DNA of 64,000 nucleotides from NCBI GenBank assembly GCA_013397865.1, contig VZTI01003365.1:1560438-1624437 (forward strand), given 5' to 3'. Positions within the stretch are counted from its first letter, which is position 1. The number at the start of each line of letters is the position of its first letter. This document shows, one piece after another, positions 13,261-22,647 of the stretch. The notes under the pieces are model-generated. The model had not been told where the DNA came from and searched no databases. It saw only the letters and a list, made by a program, of their open reading frames with translations. The stretch comes from Struthidea cinerea (Eukaryota; Chordata; Aves; Passeriformes; Corcoracidae). The translations under genes and the position numbers were made by a program.

Positions 13261-13830
13261 TCGAGGCATGGCTCAGTACCGAGAAGGGCCGAAGTGGGCG
13301 GTGACCGGCTGTTCCCAAAGCGACACCCGAGGTGTCAGGGCTAAGCAGAAGCACCGCCAACCTCTCCAGCACCACCTTGACGAAACCACCTCGCCTCTGC
13401 CCCGGGCACCCCGAGGCCTCACGGGGACCGGGACGCCCCGCGCTCGCCCCGCCCCCGGACGCCGGCCGGGGCCCCGCGCCGCCTCGGCAGCCCCGTTCCC
13501 CCGCAGAGGCCCCTTTTCCCCCCGAGGGCCGCGGGCGGCCGNNNNNNNNNNNNNNNNNNNNNNNNNNNNNNNNNNNNNNNNNNNNNNNNNNNNNNNNNNN
13601 NNNNNNNNNNNNNNNNNNNNNNNNNNNNNNNNNNNNNNNNNNNNNNNNNNNNNNNNNNNNNNNNNNNNNNNNNNNNNNNNNNNNNNNNNNNNNNNNNNNN
13701 NNNGGGAACCGCTGCCGCGGCCTGCGGGCCGGGCCTGCAGCCGCCTGCCCGCGCCCTGGGCTCAGCGGTGTCGGGGCGGCTCCCGGCCAAGCAAAAGGGG
13801 ATTAAAATTTTATTGAGCCCCCGGGAGCTG
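13261..13830 (-). promoter_or_regulatory. ECHDC1: CpG island, probable ECHDC1 promoter and untranslated first exon
   Basis: The sequence around the gap is very rich in G+C and CpG, in sharp contrast to the AT-rich surroundings. It sits upstream of the ECHDC1 first coding exon in the correct orientation, and no TATA box is evident, as is usual for housekeeping-type promoters. Minus-strand donor candidates include CCC|GTGAGG at 13422-13421. The transcription start cannot be placed because 162 bases in the middle are unknown. Open frames running across the gap on both strands are artefacts of unknown bases and high G+C content. Confidence 0.72.
13542..13703. other. Assembly gap (162 N)
   Basis: A run of N lies within the most GC-rich part of the window. 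Such dropouts are typical of short-read assemblies of avian CpG islands, and the stated length may be an estimate. Confidence 0.99.
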
Positions 13831-16800
13831 GAGGCTGACTTGGGGCTGGCAGGAAAGGTCTCCATACCACATCCACAGAGGGGTGACCCCAAGCACCGAG
13901 AGCTCTGCCTTAATTTGCGTCGTTTGCCGCAAACGATGATTGTTACCTCCTAGGTTGCTGAACACTACATAAGCAGGTCGTCACTATTGTTGTTTCCTGC
14001 ACCGATCGCCTCCATCTCTAAAAACCAAGCCCTGTGTTTCTATCCAAGTCAGTGTAATTAAAGATCCTTGTTTCTCGGCTGTCTCAGGACAAGGTCTCGC
14101 CTCAGGTCTCTCAGGTTGGGATCCGAATCGCTGTCGGGAGGATTCAGCCTGCAGCGGCGGGGCCCCCACTTGCTCTGCCTGGTGTTGCGCAGCAGGCAGG
14201 AGAGATGTTAGCTCCCTGTCCACGTCGCCACAAGAAGAGACTTGGGCTCCCCATTTTCACATCCATCTATTTTACCTGTCAACCTAAGTGGGAGCTCTTT
14301 CCGCCTCTCCTGTTCCCGGCTCCAGGTGCCGCTCACCTGTACCGAGCTCTGGCAGCTGGGCCAAAGCACTGAGCAAGCTGCAAACTACCCTTGCATCAAA
14401 CTCTAATTGTGTAAACTTGAGGCTGGCATAATATGACACTGTCACACACAGCCCTGCCCTCGGTTTCCTTCCTTGGAAAAACAAATGCCAGCGGCCAGAT
14501 CAAGGGAAATAAATGGTTTCAATGAAGATCACTTAGTGCTTTGCATATTCAAAGCAATATGCTATGAGCCAGTCTTTCTTTCTGTGTCCTTGTTAATACA
14601 CATACATAAGATGAGTCGGTTTTAATTATTTGTAGCATGGCTGAAAAATGTATCTGGAAATACATCCTTTCCACCTTTATTAAAGCTGTTTTTCAACCCA
14701 ACTGTCAATACAAATGTTCCAAAGTTGGCTTAGTTCATTAAAAATTATGATGGAATATGTAGAGGATTTCAATTAATCATATATTTGGAAAAACAAAAGT
14801 TTTGCAAGCTGAACAGATACTTTCAACTTTCTTATTGTTCAGAGAATTGAGAATATGAAATATTCTGGTCCCAGGCAGTATTATCTTTATACAATAGAAG
14901 GATACTTTTCCTTGTTACAACCCTTCCAGTGTAAGCACAAATACTGCAGCAGGCAGGCTTGCCTCTTATTTTTCCTCTTGGGTTCACAAAGAATTTTTCC
15001 AGCAGGATTCAGCCCTGCATTTGTGTCTGGAAAACCTCAGTAAAGATCTGTGTGAGCGAAGCAGCTCTCACCAGGTCCTGCTCCAAGGCCTTGTCCTCTT
15101 TCGGAGCGGAGCGATGCCCAGGCACGTCCCAGCTCGGTCAGAAGCAGAGGAGGGCGACGGCGGCTGGAAGCTCGTGGTTTTCCAGGTAACATATTGCCAC
15201 CTAGCAGCGCTTGGTGGAAGTAGCACAAACCGGACCGGCAGATCCATAAACCAGTTGCCTCATTTTTGGTTTTACTGCCTTGTGCCATATAGGACATGAT
15301 GATAAGACTAGGATGCACTCAGAGTGAAGAATGAGGACTGTAGGAAAATGAACAGGTGAATGGGATCATCTCAAAAACAGACACTAAAGACCAGACAGGC
15401 TGTAACTTTCAGCAGGACGGTGACTCATCCCTGCATGTTTGACTGTACAATAAGAGAGAAAAAGAAAGAAGAGAAAAAAAAAGTGCAATCCTGCAAAGTT
15501 GCTTATTCTTATTCTTGCAAATAATTCCGCTGATTTCAATAACACTTTCTCCTTGCATTGCTGAAGCAGTACCGACCTAGGAGAGTCAGGTCACCACCCG
15601 AATTATAGAGAACGTGCCCATTCCCTGTCGCTGACACAGAAGCTGGCGACGATGCACTGGCTAAAAGAGCAATGCTTCACTTTTGGATGCAAGGCTGCCA
15701 GACTGAAATATTGAATTCCAATAGATACAGAGCTCCTGGGTGCTATTTTTACAAACTCCTTTCAGAGCAATGGAACAAATAGATGACAGATCTGGGCTTA
15801 GTTCTCAGAAGTTATTGGATACTAACCAACACATAACCCCACAGTCAGTTCATAAAGGGTCCCTTGACTGTAATTTTTAGGAGGCAAATATCATCAACTC
15901 TGTGTGGAAGTGTGGCAGGCTAAAGGATGGTGTAACATATACTCCAAAGACTAGACCCACAGAAAAATGTGGACACGTGCATTCTATTCCTAAATTTCTG
16001 AAATCTTTCTAAAATTTCAATTTCTGGATCCAAAATCATGATACTCAGTTTCTCCTCACAGCCTAACCCTAGAGGCTCCCAAATCCCATTGGTGCCTGAC
16101 AGCTGTGATTCATGGGAAGAGACAATTTATATCAGGTTAGCTAACAAGACCACCACCCCAGCTGTCTCTCCTGTCCTCACTGCAGATATCTGAAATACCC
16201 CAGAGCTGCTGCAGCTTTCTAAATGCAGCCTCGCATGCCAAATTACATTTGGTTTGAATTTGTTAGGCAGGGGCTGGCTGGGGACAGGGCAGTCACCGTG
16301 AGTACCTCAGAACTGTAGCCTTATCAGTACTTGTGTGTCAGCCCGTCCTCCACTTCATGCACCAAAGCTGCCAGTGTGCGAGACTGGGGTTATTTCTCAC
16401 ACAATATTCGGTCACTGGATGTGTCTGCAAAGGGCTCAGCTCTTCCCAGGTAGCTCCACACCCATCCTATTGCAATGTGTTGATTTTATGTTCTCTGTCC
16501 ATGTTATTTAAGAATCTCCTCCTGCAGAGCTGACTCTGAGCTCCAGCAAGGCGTGGCTGGAAGATGAGGTAAAAGAAGCACCTGCTTCTGTAGCGCAGCA
16601 TGGGAAGTGTCACCCATACCCTCTTCTGCCAAAGCAAACCAGCTCATTTCTCTGGGGAGGGTGCTCTGATCAGGAGGCTGTGATGTATTCTAGGGAAGCT
16701 GAGGGAAAGGAGCCCTGGCCCCCGTGCCAGAAGCTGTTTCTCTTGATATAGCATAATGAAATATTCATCAGGCCAGAGAGCAGGAGAGAGGTTCAGCATG

Positions 16801-16874
16801 GCCACAGCTTGGTGCTTGCTCACACTCTCAGTGACCCAGCAAATACTGATGCATTTAAACATTAATAGCTACTT
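13831..16874. other. Upstream flank of ECHDC1, no recognised gene
   Basis: Mostly unique-looking non-coding sequence. The one notable part is a CpG-dense patch at about 15050-15190 with an open frame from an ATG at 15114 running 24 codons into a strong donor (TTCCAG|GTAACA, exon end 15185) on the plus strand. An A/G-rich stretch lies at 15450-15486. Nothing else stands out. Confidence 0.6.
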
Positions 16875-16879
16875 AAGTT

Positions 16880-16950
16880 AGTGTATGACTCTATGGTCAC
16901 GAAGGTCTTTTCCAACCTAATCCGTTCCATATTTCCGTGCTATATAGGGC
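16880..16950 (+). mobile_element. CR1 LINE 3'-end fragment
   Basis: The string AAGGTCTTTTCCAACCTAA near 16900-16919 is the conserved 3'-terminal motif of CR1 on the plus strand. It is followed by a degraded version of the terminal ATTCTATG-type repeats. Only the last tens of bases of the element are recognisable. Confidence 0.65.
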
Positions 16951-17357
16951 AACTTGAACAGGTAGGGTGAAGTGTGTTCTTGCTCTGCAAAGTCCTCTGT
17001 CTGGTTACAGCTCACCATGGGAGGAGTGGCCTTGGTCCAGCCAAAAGGGCCATCAGGCCCCTGCCACATGCTCTCACCTTTCACTTCACCAACACTGTCA
17101 TTTGATTAGACACTAATTTTCTGATAGAAAATATACAGTACAAAAATATGCTTGTGTGTGGTGTACCGTCCTACACAAGATAAAATCTGATTTCACAAGA
17201 CAAAATACCAGCCCACTTCCACTGGGAGGTGGTGGTCCCACACTTCTTCCTTCTCCTTCCTGGGAGTGAGAACCAAGGGTGAGCCAGCTGAGCTCATGAG
17301 CTGGCAGGAAACTCTCTTTTGATTCCAGGCCTAAGGAGCTGAACTGGCTTGGCTTGC

Positions 17358-17604
17358 TGCTGGTGGAGCCTGAGGGACACAAAGCAGGGGAAAGAAGGTG
17401 GAGGAAACTAGAAGAGGAAGACCACTCTGTTTTAGCAGCACTGAGTTATCAAATGGGCTCAGTTGTATTATTAGTTCTGACTCTCCCAATGGCACTCAGG
17501 GCTTTGCCAGTTTGGGGAGAGGAAGTGGGTTAGAAATACATAGCCCAGGGCACAGCTGAGATGTGCATGAGTGGGTCCCCCTGTTTTGAGGGGGCAGCCA
17601 GCCA
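17358..17604 (+). repeat. 247-bp direct duplication, copy 1
   Basis: Bases 17358-17604 recur at 18799-19045 in the same orientation at a constant offset of 1441. I saw one mismatch (17590 G versus 19031 A) and no indels. Similarity stops abruptly at both ends. The unit starts TG and ends CA, with near-inverted termini (TGCTGG / CCAGCCA). It has no coding potential that I recognise and no known repeat motif. Confidence 0.95.
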
Positions 17605-18798
17605 CTGGGACAGGCTAATCGTACTGGAAAACTCCACCCTAAATCTCTTTGAAGATCTGGCTTTCTTTCCTTCACTTCCTTAGGTCTCTGTTGCTACTCC
17701 GTTCCATAAAACTTTCAGGAAAAAAAAAGCATCCTTTTCTCCAAGAGCATTTGAATCACACCAAAGTAGGCCAGGTGATAATTGCACGCCACATTGTAGT
17801 GCTGTTTAAATGTCAGATGTTAATTAAAGCCTTTCCTGAAAATGGGTCATTAATTAGGGCAAATGCAGCCATTCTTTATGGATTCTGCCTCATCAGTGAG
17901 TAAAAGCATTATTTCAACACTGGTATTGAAATTGTTAATTTTTATTTGTCTGAGGTGTGTTTGTTATTGAAAGAAAAACAAGTGAAAAAAATTATAACTC
18001 CTTGAACTTATTGTTCTTTCTTTTAAAGACAGTTTTAAATAAGTATTTTGGCACAAGAATATTCACGCACACACAGATTGCAATAGGAACATTTCAGTAT
18101 TAGGTCCAGATGTCTCTAGCAGTTGTATAACCTTGGTAGGAATGCTTAAATGCTGTAGATATTAAATACAGCTCTGACTTGCAAAAACACCCTGTTGTGG
18201 CACTTCACTTGTGTCTTTCTGTTCTTAAGAAAATGGCACCATCTGCATGAATAATGGGCCAAAAAGTAAGGCATGTGTTTCCTTTGAAACTTTTCTGAAC
18301 AACTGTGAATTATTGAGGAGAATCATAGTATTGATAAAGGATCTAAGTGTTCAAGATTTAAGATATATATCAAAGCCTTGCAGCTTAACCATCTTGCTTT
18401 TTGTCACTTTGGCCTGGATTCAGTAAAGCAATTATCCCCTAAATAGCACCATTGATTTCTGTGACACATAAGCAGTTGGTTGAATTAGGCCCACTCTGCC
18501 TGCCAAAGCGCATTCCTTCTTGCCTCCGAGTGTATTAGAGATTTTGGAAGAGCAGTTCCAGTTATTATCACTAGCTGTAACATGAAATCATGGTCTACAT
18601 TGGCACTTCTGTGCCTAGATACCTCTGCAGGAGATCCATGTATGAGAAACTGTGCAGAGATCTGACTGAAGATTTCAGTCTTTCATGGCAGCGTTGCCAC
18701 ATTTCCTCAAAGCACATAGTTGAGCACATGCTGCAGACAACATCCATTGAAAGATCTTCATCCTCACAGCAGCTACATCTCTGCAGCTATAGCAGAGT
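17605..18798. other. Spacer between the 247-bp copies, no gene seen
   Basis: About 1.2 kb of AT-rich single-copy-looking sequence. There is no primer-binding site after copy 1 and no polypurine tract before copy 2, so the arrangement is not an LTR pair. The part at about 17790-17910 contains two TAATTA cores within 35 bases and looks unlike repeat debris. Confidence 0.6.
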
Positions 18799-19045
18799 TG
18801 CTGGTGGAGCCTGAGGGACACAAAGCAGGGGAAAGAAGGTGGAGGAAACTAGAAGAGGAAGACCACTCTGTTTTAGCAGCACTGAGTTATCAAATGGGCT
18901 CAGTTGTATTATTAGTTCTGACTCTCCCAATGGCACTCAGGGCTTTGCCAGTTTGGGGAGAGGAAGTGGGTTAGAAATACATAGCCCAGGGCACAGCTGA
19001 GATGTGCATGAGTGGGTCCCCCTGTTTTGAAGGGGCAGCCAGCCA
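18799..19045 (+). repeat. 247-bp direct duplication, copy 2
   Basis: Same sequence as 17358-17604 apart from one base. The flanks differ from those of copy 1, and I found no short target-site duplication around this copy. Confidence 0.95.
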
Positions 19046-21114
19046 GCAGACAAACCCTTGATTCAGGAGTGACCTTTTGAAGTCTGGCCATCGGAAAGAA
19101 ATTCCTGTATCTGCCATGCCAGAGAAGCAACTGTTGTGCATGGAGACTGTGAGGTGGTGGGGGCACAAGTCCTGCAGCCATTTTGGGCACTGGGGCATGG
19201 GTGAGTGACAAACTGACCACCAGATTCCCAGCTCCAGTTTCTACGGTTGCTGGTCACAGAAACACTAAATTGATGTTGTTTTTGTTTAACACATTGTTCT
19301 AGTTCCCCTTTTCAGGTGAAGAGATAGTGGTTCCAGGCAAAATGGAAAATGCTGTGCTGTGCTGTGCTGATTGTTGCTAAATGAGAAGAACTGGAATATT
19401 TTCAGGTACCTCTTTTTTAAGGTAGCACTATCCCCTGCTCTCATCTGCCATTTTGTTTCTATTTGATCTTTCCTGGTCATCACTGTTTTTCACTCATGAT
19501 ATTTTTCTAGTTCACACTTTAGAGAGAACGAAGAAATTGTGAGAATTAAGTGGTGGCAGGAGGTGCAGAGCATTCCTCTTTAACAGCAGAGATTGTTTTA
19601 TTTTTCTCAAGTACATGTTACATAAGTGTATCACTTCCACAGCTGAAATTTTTCAAAAGATGGATAATGAGGTTGTCAGCTGGGTCGGGGAGAGCTGCCT
19701 GCTGAATCCTATGACTCCAGGTTCACCAGGGCTACTGGACTTTATGTGGGAAAGCTGACCAGCTTAGAGTTTATCTTGTAGTAGCCAACATTAAATAGAA
19801 GCACAAAGCATGTGACAACACTGTAATGGTAAAAGAGGTAATTAAAAAAAGAAGCTTCTGACTGTCACAGGAGATTTTGTGCTATTAAATCTGGATATTT
19901 TAATAATATTAAAGAAGAGTTGATGGCTCTGATCATGTCACTGAAGTAGTTAATTTAGACTAAATTAATTTATAGCTACATGTTAGTGTTTTTTAACTTT
20001 TGCAAAAAGCTGGGTTTGTATATATTTCTTTGTTTTCACAGAAAAAAAATTTAATATCTACTATTCTTAAATCCTTTAAACATTAACCAGACCCTGCACT
20101 TTTCCTCATTGAAAACATAATCCTGTACAGATCTAATGTTCTAACCCATCGCTCTTTTTTACAGTTTCAAAATTTACTGCTTTTGTGGTTTAGTTCAAAG
20201 CTAAAAGCAAATGCAGAGAGGTTTGGAAGCAAAATAAACCTCTAGAGATTTTTGTTGTGTACTGATGCTTCCTGTCCTGCCCCATTTACCTCTGTCAACA
20301 GAAGGCAACAGGACAAACAGCATACAAAACCCCTCAATTAAGTGTTTGGGGTTTTTAAAAATAAATAAATACAGCCTAAAGTAACACCTAACATAAATAA
20401 CACTGGAATATTGATGTCTCTGAGTTACCTTATTGTTCACACTATATTTTCATTAGCAGTGCAGTCAGATCTTATTTTATTTAACTTGATCTAGATAGGT
20501 GTATGTTGCCAGCTGGCCTGAAGAAACAGGGGTGCAAAATCCCTGGACTGTCAAAGGTAACCAGGGGACGGCAGTCTGGAGTCAGCATAAGTGTAAATTT
20601 ATAGGATCTGTGTCCCTGAAGCAGGGCTGCTCCTGCTTGCACTGGCTGTGCATAAGCTGGTTGTACAGTCAGACAGCTTTATTTCAGGACTGCTGCGGAG
20701 TACATCTGAAAATATGGCCAGCCTACCCTGACAAGGAATAGCATAAAGAAATGAACACTTTGTCAATTTTTTCATCTCTCTTACCACCTTTCAGACACAT
20801 GTGAATAAAATAGGATTTGAAATATTAACAAAAAGCCTGAATCTTTACAGATTCCTTTCTGCTTTCTGGTGCTTCAACATGTACTTCCCAGCAATACACA
20901 AGAAAACAAAGGGTACAAGCTTTTAACTGCTGAATCAAGTGAATGAATCACAGTTAATAATTTATTTAATGCAGACAAATTTATTTTTCTATTCCTATAA
21001 AGCTGGTGATGAGGTACCATGTCATCATTTCCAGAGGTGCTTAGGATTTCTGTTGGTCTTCTCTTTACACTTGTTAGCCAGGATGCGTGAATCAGCTTGG
21101 AGGGCAGCTGGCCC
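19046..21114. other. Intergenic, no gene or known repeat seen
   Basis: AT-rich sequence with many stop codons in all frames. I recognise no repeat family. A short GCTGT tandem lies near 19350-19370. Confidence 0.6.
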
Positions 21115-21120
21115 GTGTGT

Positions 21121-21164
<44 letters not shown>
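21115..21164. repeat. (GT)n microsatellite
   Basis: About 25 GT dinucleotides with a few GC interruptions at the left. Open frames across it encode only alternating Cys/Val and are not genes. Confidence 0.95.
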
Positions 21165-21166
<2 letters not shown>

Positions 21167-21844
21167 AAGGGGAGTCTCCTGCCTTTCCCTTTACCTCCCC
21201 TTCCCCTTTGCAGAATGGGGGATGGATGACTAGACAGACATTCTCTATAGTGTGTTTTCTAACACTAGGTATTGGTATTATTGTTCGTCAAATGTGATCA
21301 GACATTTGTGGCCATATGGTGTGCTGTCCAGTATTCCATTTGCTGTTTCTCATCCAAGCGGGAAGTGTTGGAATCCAGAATGCAGAGAATATCTCTCTGC
21401 CTGTTTTGAAGGATTCTACCCCCCTGGACAACACTGTCTTTGACCTTCGCCCATGGAGAAAGTTACCTACCCTTTGAGAAGAGTTAGAATCTACACTGGT
21501 GTGAACTAGATGATACAATGTTATGTAAGATTATCACAAGGTGAAAATTTAGGGTCTTTGGGCTTGTTAATATAGTAAATAGATAAAAGTAAGAAGCTTC
21601 AAAATGGAGGATTGTTGTTGTTCTGTAGACTTCTTGTTCCTTCTTCTATTCCTCCATATTCTGCAGTAGAAGTAGTTTAAAATAATTGGTTAAAAAATTC
21701 CGCAGTTCCAGTGAGCGTGACAAAGTGTTTTATTGAACATTAGTGAAAAAGTGAAAATATCTTCTGTTTTACGTTTTAATTGGATAATTTACCTTTAAAA
21801 AGACTGTCTAATCTTGATAGTGCGGACTTCTTCCTGCATTCTCT

Positions 21845-22135
21845 GCCCGGCTAGCTCAGTCGGCAGAGCAAGTGACTCCCTTTCTCTGATAAGACTTAAT
21901 AAACAACTATCTGAAAGCAGAGGTTTGAAGAAGTCTCCGTTCGTCTCCTGAATTCCTGGCAAAGACGCTAAACCTCTCCCCCATCAGGGGAGACATTAAT
22001 TAAGGCACGGAATGTGTCAGGGAAGAGATGGGTAGGAAGCGTAATCACATATTAAAAAAAAAAAACAAACAAAAAAACCCAAACCAACAAACAAACAAAA
22101 CCCAAAACAAACAAAAAAAGGCATTGCAAACAAAA
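21845..22135 (+). mobile_element. tRNA-Lys-headed element (SINE-like or LTR-like) with A-rich tail
   Basis: Bases 21845-21870 match the first 26 bases of vertebrate tRNA-Lys at 25 positions, including the A box TAGCTCAGTCGG. The similarity stops there, and no anticodon arm or T arm follows in tRNA form. Downstream are AATAAA at 21898-21903, a weak B-box-like GGTTTGAAG near 21922, a CTCCCC/GGGGAG hairpin near 21976-21992, and an A-rich tract with CAAA units from about 22053 to 22135. A tRNA head plus an A-rich tail suggests a SINE. The AATAAA followed by a TCTCCGTTCGTCTCC-like block and a GACA end at 21995 suggests the 3' part of an LTR instead. I cannot decide between them. Confidence 0.5.
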
Positions 22136-22473
22136 ACAGAAGAAATTAATCTTTCTACAGACTCGACACAAAGGTGCTGCATGGTGTAGTAGCCTCACCT
22201 CAAGCCCTAGGTGGTTAAAATCCTGCCTGGGGCCCTGGCACCCAACCTGTCTGCAACTGTTTGGGAGTCTCAGAACAGCTCCAAGTGTCATTGAGGAAGA
22301 ATTAGGCAACGAGAGAAAAAGTGAACCTGTTGCATACAGGTAAAACCTTATAAAATGAAGGCCCTGTTGCCTTTGTAAAATCATGGCTCAGGCCTGTTAC
22401 TTCTGCTAGAGAAGGAGCGTGGGAAAGAGGCATAGCTGAATTAGAGGTAGAAAAACATTCTTCATGATTATCA

Positions 22474-22647
22474 TGTGTTCACCCAGTGGTGTGTGGTGAT
22501 TGGTTGAATTAAGCTTGTTGTGCTTTAAAACTATGTAAACAGCTAAGAAACTATAAAAGATGCTGTGTGGTATTAAAGGCAAGTTTTCTGCCTTCTGAAC
22601 GGAGTTGGTGTGTGTGATTCGTGAGTGTCACGTCCTCAACTGCAACA
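22474..22647 (+). mobile_element. Possible short solo LTR remnant
   Basis: This segment starts TGTG and ends AACA. It contains a TATAAAAG box near 22553 and an ATTAAAGG poly(A)-signal-like motif about 20 bases later, then a pyrimidine/purine U5-like end. That order resembles avian LTRs. I see no target-site duplication, and the ends are guesses. Confidence 0.33.

Larger units (their letters stand above)
6000..13422 (-). other. ECHDC1: Probable ECHDC1 intron 1 (5' UTR intron)
   Basis: This interval lies between the first coding exon (acceptor AG at 6001-6000 on the minus strand) and the CpG island. Since the coding exon starts at an acceptor rather than a promoter, an upstream untranslated exon is required, and the island is the natural place for it. 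The upper boundary given uses a candidate donor, CCC|GTGAGG, at 13422-13421. Other donors in the island or in the gap are equally possible. Contents: an inverted repeat at 9299-9342, an LTR-like remnant at about 12493-12881 and a 38-base poly(T). I see no coding exon. Confidence 0.6.

Noticed and set aside
13268..13892. Open frames of 157-182 codons on both strands across the CpG island
   Set aside because: They run through 54 codons of unknown bases and through GC-rich sequence where stops are rare.
17358..19045. The 247-bp copies as a short non-autonomous LTR element
   Set aside because: There is no primer-binding site after copy 1, no polypurine tract before copy 2, no poly(A) signal in the unit and no target-site duplication outside the pair.
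20939..21297. Open frames with Cys-Val repeats
   Set aside because: They are translations of the (GT)n microsatellite.
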